NCBI RefSeq assembly: GCF_045679555.1
Contig: NC_092087.1
Coordinates: 79,787,305-79,851,304, forward strand
Length of the DNA: 64,000 nt
From: Salvelinus alpinus
Lineage: Eukaryota; Chordata; Actinopteri; Salmoniformes; Salmonidae
Reading direction: 5' to 3'
In this document: in pieces, positions 58,463 through 64,000 of the stretch
Position numbering within the stretch: position 1 is the stretch's first letter
How the letters are laid out: the number at the start of each line of letters is the position of its first letter
Notes under the pieces: generated by a model
What the model saw: only the letters and a program-made list of their open reading frames with translations
Told to the model about the DNA's origin: nothing
Databases searched by the model: none
Position numbers and translations under genes: made by a program

Positions 58463-59355
58463 GTTCTTATTTTTTTTATTTTACCTTTATTTAACCAGTT
58501 AGGTCAGTTGAGAACAAGTTCTCATTTACAACTGCGACCTGGCCAAGATAAAGCAAAGCAGTGCGACAAAAACAACCACACAGATACACATGGGATAAAC
58601 AAACGTACATTCAACACAATAGAAAATCTGTATACAGTGTGTGCAAATTAAGTAAGGAGGTACGGCAATAAATAGGCCAATAGTGGCAAAGTAGTTAAAA
58701 TTTAGCAATTTACACTGGAGTGATATATGTCCAGATGAGGATGTGCAAGTTGAAATACTGGTGTGCAAAAGAGCAGAAAAACAAAAACAAATATGGGGAT
58801 GAGGTAGGTAGTTGGTTGGATGGGCTATTTACAGATGGGCTGTGTACAGCTGCAGCGATCGGTAAGCTGCTCTGACAGCTGACGCTTAAAGTTAGTGAGA
58901 GAGACATAAGTCTCCAACTTCAGTGATTTTTGCAATTCGTTCCAGTCATTGGTAGCAGAGAACTGGAAGGAAAGGTGGCCAAAGCAGGTGTTGGCTTTGG
59001 GGATGACCAGTGAAATATACCTGCTGGAGCGCGTGCTAGTGGTAGGTGTTGCTATGGTGACCAGTGAGTTGAGATAAGGCGGAGCTATACCTAGCAAAGA
59101 CTTATAGATGACCTGGAGCCAGTGGGTTTGGCGACGAATATGTAGCGAGGACCAGCCAACGAGAGCATACAGGTCTCAGTGGTGGGTAGTATATGGGGCT
59201 TTGGTGACAAAACGGATGGCACTGTGATAGACTGCATCCAATTTGCTGAGTAGAGTGTTGGAGGCTATTTTGTAAATGACATCACCGAAGTCAAGGATCG
59301 GTAGGATAGTCAGTTTTACGAGGGTATGCTTGGCAGCATGAGTGAAGGAGGCTTT
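58463..59355 (-). mobile_element. LINE 3' fragment (unit 2)
   Basis: Equivalent of 45,245-46,135 with the same breakpoints. Confidence 0.75.
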
Positions 59356-60199
59356 GTTGACATTCTGTTGTCTGTTTGGGAATATCTTTGTGTATTGATA
59401 GGTTAAACCGTTCCAGGCATTGTAAAAATCAAGTACACTGAATCCATTTTTTAAGACCCTGTGGTACGATAAATGGACTTGCAGGAGGAATGAGCTATAG
59501 GTTAAAAATCTATTGACGCTCATGTGAATCAATAAAGGAAACAACAAAAAAATTATAAATTTAAGCTATAAATTCTATCCATCTTCTTACAAAAGCATTT
59601 GTGACGTCTGAACGGTTTGGCCTACAAACTATTATGACCAATATGGAAAGGGGAGACTCACGAACATGGTTCCGTTTTGCTCTACGACCCCAACAAGTTT
59701 CACAGACTCATCTGAAGGTAACCCATACAAACTAATGGAAGTATGGAGGTAGTTGTACCAACATACATAAAGGGTTAAATATGTGCCATCACCTAGATAT
59801 TGGACATACGTCAAAACTTTGCCATTTATAAAAAGGTGTTATTCAATGTGTTTCTGTGGGCTATAGTAGCAAAGGCAAAATTCTATATTGCGATTAAATG
59901 TTGATACCTAAAGTGTCCCAAAAATTCATACAGCTAATTGATCATGGTTTGAACGTTTAAAAGATGTTAGCTTAGTACTCTGCCTAAGGCTCAGACTGAC
60001 ATTGAAGAATAAGTCTGGATTGTCAACACAGTGTACATATGTCAAGTAGTCCAAAAGTTTTGGGTGACATCTTATGCTAGCTAAACTTCCATGATAGTGC
60101 CTACCAGCTTCCTCTTTGGAACTTAATGGACCCATTTAAGGGCTGAATTCTCATACTACGCAGTTAGATTAATAATTGGTTAAGAAAAATGTACAAGGC
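59356..60199. other. Duplicated spacer up to the gap, no gene seen
   Basis: Equivalent of 46,136-46,980. Ends abruptly at the run of Ns. Confidence 0.55.
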
Positions 60200-60299
60200 N
60201 NNNNNNNNNNNNNNNNNNNNNNNNNNNNNNNNNNNNNNNNNNNNNNNNNNNNNNNNNNNNNNNNNNNNNNNNNNNNNNNNNNNNNNNNNNNNNNNNNNN
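60200..60299. other. Assembly gap of exactly 100 N
   Basis: A run of 100 undetermined bases, a conventional placeholder for a gap of unknown size. Sequence on the two sides belongs to different parts of the repeated unit. Confidence 0.95.
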
Positions 60300-60972
60300 A
60301 TCTCTCCCTCGGGCATGAGCCATTTCATGTCTGACACGCCGTCGTAAATGCCCACCCGGGGAAGGTCACGTGACATCAGGCCGAAGTAGCACAGAGATTT
60401 TTCATTGGACTTCACCCTGTTTACCAGCACAAACAGGAACTGTGAAAAATAAATCATAGTTATGTTCAGTAGGGCACAACGTAGCAAAACATTCTGCAAC
60501 CAAAACTAAAATCTGTGGTTTTATTGGACGAGACCAATGTCAAAAGTAGTTCAATATATATATGAATTTTGTTGATGGGCAGTTCCTTATCTCCTGCATT
60601 TGGTAAGGGTTTTCTCAGTTCACAGAGCAGTTCAAAACATCTGACTCCAATTAATCAATTTACAAATTCAATTCAAGCTGCAATTAAAGAGTTGATTCAA
60701 AATAACTTGTTCCAAATAGTGGATTAGGGACATTATCTTAAGATCTGAATCAAATAGCCAATATAATAGAGGTTTTGGTGAGTCGCTCTTTTCAGGTCCA
60801 GTAGCTGCTTGCCTGCTCTCACCTTTTCAACGAATTATGGGGCCAGAGCTCCTGACCTAGCCGGTCCTTGAGCACTTCATAGTCACCACTCCCCCTGTTG
60901 ATGAAGAGCAGGATGTGCCCCTTCACCTCTGACTGGTACAGACCGTCAGTCCGTCCGTCTGTCTGTGTGTGT

Positions 60973-61020
<48 letters not shown>

Positions 61021-61670
61021 AAGAGAAAGACAAAGACAAAGACAAAGAGAAAGACAGAGGTATGGGAAATAGATATCAACAGAGGCATGTGACAGTACAA
61101 TAACTGTCTGTAGATATAGTCTGGTTATATGACTGAACATGAAAGGCTAATAATACAAAGACGTGATGGCAAGGTGTAGTTTTAACAAGGCTGGATTAAA
61201 TCTTGTGTAAATTTGCTGTCGAAGTATTTGTAATGCGAGTCAAGCAGGTGATTTCTGATGGAAATTTTGGCCGGATGCTTATGCCGAGTCATTGTGCCTG
61301 GTTGCTTCTGCTGCTGAGGTACGAGAGCCGGTTGCTTCACCTAAGGTATTTGCGCCAGTCGTCACACTTGCTGAGGCATTGTGGCTGGTTGCTTCTGCCG
61401 AGTCATTGTGGATGGTTGCTTCTGCTGAAGAGGCATGCGAGCCCGTTTCTTTTGTTGCTGGGACATAGGAGTAGGTTCCTTTTAATGAAGTGTGGAGAAT
61501 ATATCTATAATTTACCTAGGAAACAAAGTCAAAAAGTTCAAATTAGTAAAATGCCAGAATTTGAAGTCATTGGAACTATACAAATGCTGTTTTATTTTAC
61601 TTAATGAATTTGTGTATAACAAACAGCTTTAGGTGTAGGATAACTGGTTGTCCCTTGAATAAATAGATCA
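60300..61670. repeat. Copy of 33,354-34,720 (PDI-like exons, GA run, fragment F3)
   Basis: Every feature sits at a constant offset of 26,946 with identical translations and an identical GA microsatellite. It includes the two PDI-like exons (about 60,300-60,446 and 60,820-60,946) and family fragment F3 (about 61,196-61,670). The match ends abruptly at aatagatcaa. It is either a very recent duplication or the same locus assembled twice. Confidence 0.85.
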
Positions 61671-62934
61671 AAAGACACAGAGCCTGCAATGGCATTACCA
61701 TAATCTCTAGGCTGTGCCGAGTTCAACGAGATGCCCAGCCTGATCGTAGCTAGCTCGGTCTGAGCTCAGCAACCATGAAAAAAGTAGGCCCATAATGAAG
61801 CCTGGCCCTAAATTGCAGGTGCTTTTGGGTGACAGCGGGAGAACAGTTAGGGTTAGAAGCACAATTCGACCTCAGAAACATTCCTGCGGTCCTCCCGATC
61901 TGTGCAAGCCTAACCTTGACCATGTGGCATTAACTCTTAACAGTGAAAACAGTATTTTTTCTCTCCCCATAGGAATACATTGCCTTCTCCTCTAAATTTA
62001 ACCTGAAGCCTATGTGGGTTATGAATGCCTTATGAACCTGTCTTCGATAACAATCCATCAGGCCCCTATGAGGTCTACCTGTGTCGACTCTAAAGCAACC
62101 GGAAGTGGTTAAAATCACTCTAAAAGTGTTTTGCCATACCCAACCTGCAGTTTGAGAGAAATAGTGCATTCAACCCTGTGTAAATCAGTCAGTTCTTAAC
62201 GTAAAGACTTAAAACTCAGGATTCTGTAAAAGCATACCCCATTCAGGATGTGTTTACTTTTAGCTTCCTGTGCCAACCGGAAGTGCCATAATTGGGGTCA
62301 AAGGGGCTGTTTCGAAGGGTTAAAACAGTCAGATCTTTCCAAAACTTCATGTGAGATTAGGCAGCCCTCATGAACTGTAAATCAGTCATTCATCCCATCA
62401 GATTTCCAAGAAAAACTCACACACAAACAGCAAGGATGGAGTGACACATTGTGGGGCTTAGAGACACGGAGCCTGCAATAGTTACCTTTGTTCAAACTAT
62501 CAAAGAACCGTTAGACCTAGAGCTCTGAAACTTTAGAAGCCCGTTATATAGCTCAGGTCGATAGTGCACGGTGCGTTATGTGGCTCTAGAACGTTCTCAG
62601 ACCGAGAAACAACCTCGTACATTTGCAATAACTTCAATTCATTTTGACCATTACAGAAAAGTCCCAGAGTCGCAAGACTAGATGCATTGAAATCTCCTCG
62701 GCCCATAGAGACGGACCCCAACGTTTCTGTCCAGTAGCTCTTTCAAGGATCCCGTAGCAACGCCCGGAAAAAGTGGATTTTCAGCACCAATTAAGGTCGT
62801 TGCTCGGGCTCCAAAGGACCTATCGAGCCGAAACTTGGGATTCGAGGTCGCCTCAGCTAGGCCTACACATAATGTCAGAACTGGACCCGCAGCTAGATAG
62901 TAACTACGTGTTATATGTTTTTATTATGGTTTAA
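61671..62934. other. Unclassified repeat-like sequence, no gene seen
   Basis: It starts aagacacagagcctgcaatg and contains a related phrase again near 62,463 (agacacggagcctgcaatag), so it has internal repetition. I recall similar text as dispersed salmonid DNA but cannot name the family. No long frame. Confidence 0.4.
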
Positions 62935-64000
62935 CTTCTTATGGCTGAAGGGGCAGTATTGAGTAGCTTGGATGAAAGGTGCCCATTGTAAACGGCCAGC
63001 TCCTGAGTCTCAGTTGCTAATATATGCATATTATTATTAGTATTGGATAGAAAACTCTAAAGTTTCTAAAACTGTTTGAATTAAGTCTGTGAGATTAACA
63101 GAACTCATATGGCAGGCAAAAACCTGAGAAGTTCCACTTCCTGTTTGGATTTTTTCTGGGGGTGCCATATTTTCAACCAAGCTCTCATTGAATATAAAGA
63201 GAGATATGGATGGGTTTTCACTTCCTACGGCTTCCACTAGATGTCAACAGTCAATATAACTTATTCTGATGACTCTAATTTGAAGGGAATTCGAAGGAGA
63301 CAGGAATGAGTAATCACTGCCATGAGGTGCCCACGCATTAATCACGTGAGAGTGAGCTCCGTTCCTTCTCTCAATTGAAGTCGATTTAATTCTCTGGTTG
63401 GAACATTATTCAAGATGTATGTTAACAACATTCTAAAGATTGATTCAGTACATCGTTTGACATGTTTCTACTGACTAACGGAACGTTTGGACATTTCATC
63501 ACGTTATAGTGGTCGCGCTTTGAGACTTTGGTTCGGGTATTTGGTAAACAATTCGAAAGTAGCTAATTTGACATAAATAACGGACATGAACGAACAAATC
63601 AAGCATTTATTGTGGACCTGGGATTCCTAGGACTGCATTCTGATGAATTCATCAAAGGTAAGGAAACATTTATCATGTATTTCCTGGTTTCTGTTGAGTC
63701 CAACATGGTGGCTAATTTGGCTAATCATCTGAGCTCCGTCTCAGATTATTGCATGGTTTATATTTCCGTAAAGTTTTTTTGAAATCTGACACAGCGGTTG
63801 CATTAAGGAGAGGTATATCTATAATTCTATGTGTATTACTTGTATTATCATTTATATTTATGTTGTTGCTATGTTTATGTTACGGTGGAGCGCGCTCGCC
63901 ATCTATTGGATTTTTGCAGTGTTACACTTGGCATTTGCCATATGGCATTTGCAATCAGGTTAGAATGAAACAACGTCCAATTGAGTGGTATTGTACATCG
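62935..64000. mobile_element. TTAA-flanked non-autonomous transposon, 5' part (runs off the window)
   Basis: TTAA at 62,931-62,934 is followed by CTTCTTATGGCTGAAGGGGC. The text after that parallels the element at 15,845 (gggcagtattgagtagc, atgcatattattattagtat, ggcttccactagatgtcaac). It is diverged from the first copy and incomplete here. Confidence 0.6.

Larger units (their letters stand above)
47937..60199. repeat. Segmental duplication unit 2, cut by an assembly gap
   Basis: It is nearly identical to unit 1 (34,735-46,960) with the same insertions at the same places. It breaks off at the N gap, at the point where unit 1 reads gtacaaggctgaagac. Confidence 0.9.

Overview
The window looks like repeat-rich nuclear DNA of a salmonid fish. 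The basis is recall of its repeats: an L2 LINE with a tail typical of salmonid LINEs and SINEs, Rex1-type LINEs, several Tc1 families (one of them whole), a TTAA-flanked element, gctagctaacgttagc-rich spacers, and many very similar segmental duplications. There is no prokaryotic or organellar signal. Only one host gene family is seen clearly.

Layout. 0-9.2 kb: a Rex1-type LINE split by an apparently full-length L2 LINE on the minus strand, then a second LINE. 9.2-15 kb: a solo LTR, then gene A, a four-exon gene for a secreted protein of about 935 residues made of Pro/Gln/Trp-rich 20-residue repeats. 15-20 kb: nested insertions, with an intact Tc1 inside a TTAA element inside a possible LTR-like insert. 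20-28.7 kb: gene B, a short relative with one coding break, set among LINE and Tc1 pieces. 28.7-32.2 kb: C, an inverted and shortened copy of A. 33.3-34.7 kb: decayed exons of a protein disulfide isomerase (ERp27-like) gene and a fragment (F1) of the A/B family. 34.8-47 kb and 47-60.2 kb: two nearly identical 13.2-kb tandem units, each with a Rex1 LINE, LINE and Tc1 remnants and a type II family member (D and E, minus strand). A 100-N gap follows at 60,200-60,299. The next 1.37 kb matches 33,354-34,720 with no length change, and the window ends in unclassified repeat DNA and a second TTAA element.

Main observation. A and C (type I) and B, D and E (type II) are paralogues. They share a promoter-proximal block, split signal-peptide exons, splice phases, the same tandem-repeat DNA and a 3' tail. 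Type I reads the repeat in one frame, giving KQPAAMPQQVWYPAQ-like protein. Type II reads the homologous repeat in another frame, giving [19 protein letters not shown]-like protein rich in Ala, Thr, Ser and N-glycosylation sequons. In type II the type I frame is closed by about one TAG per repeat, while the other frame stays open for 596 codons in E. The family has thus made two unrelated protein sequences from one repeat by a frame switch. The function is unknown. Secretion and composition suggest extracellular matrix, egg envelope or cortical-granule proteins, and the type II repeat recalls salmonid egg polysialoglycoprotein. All of this is inferred by reading, with no database search.
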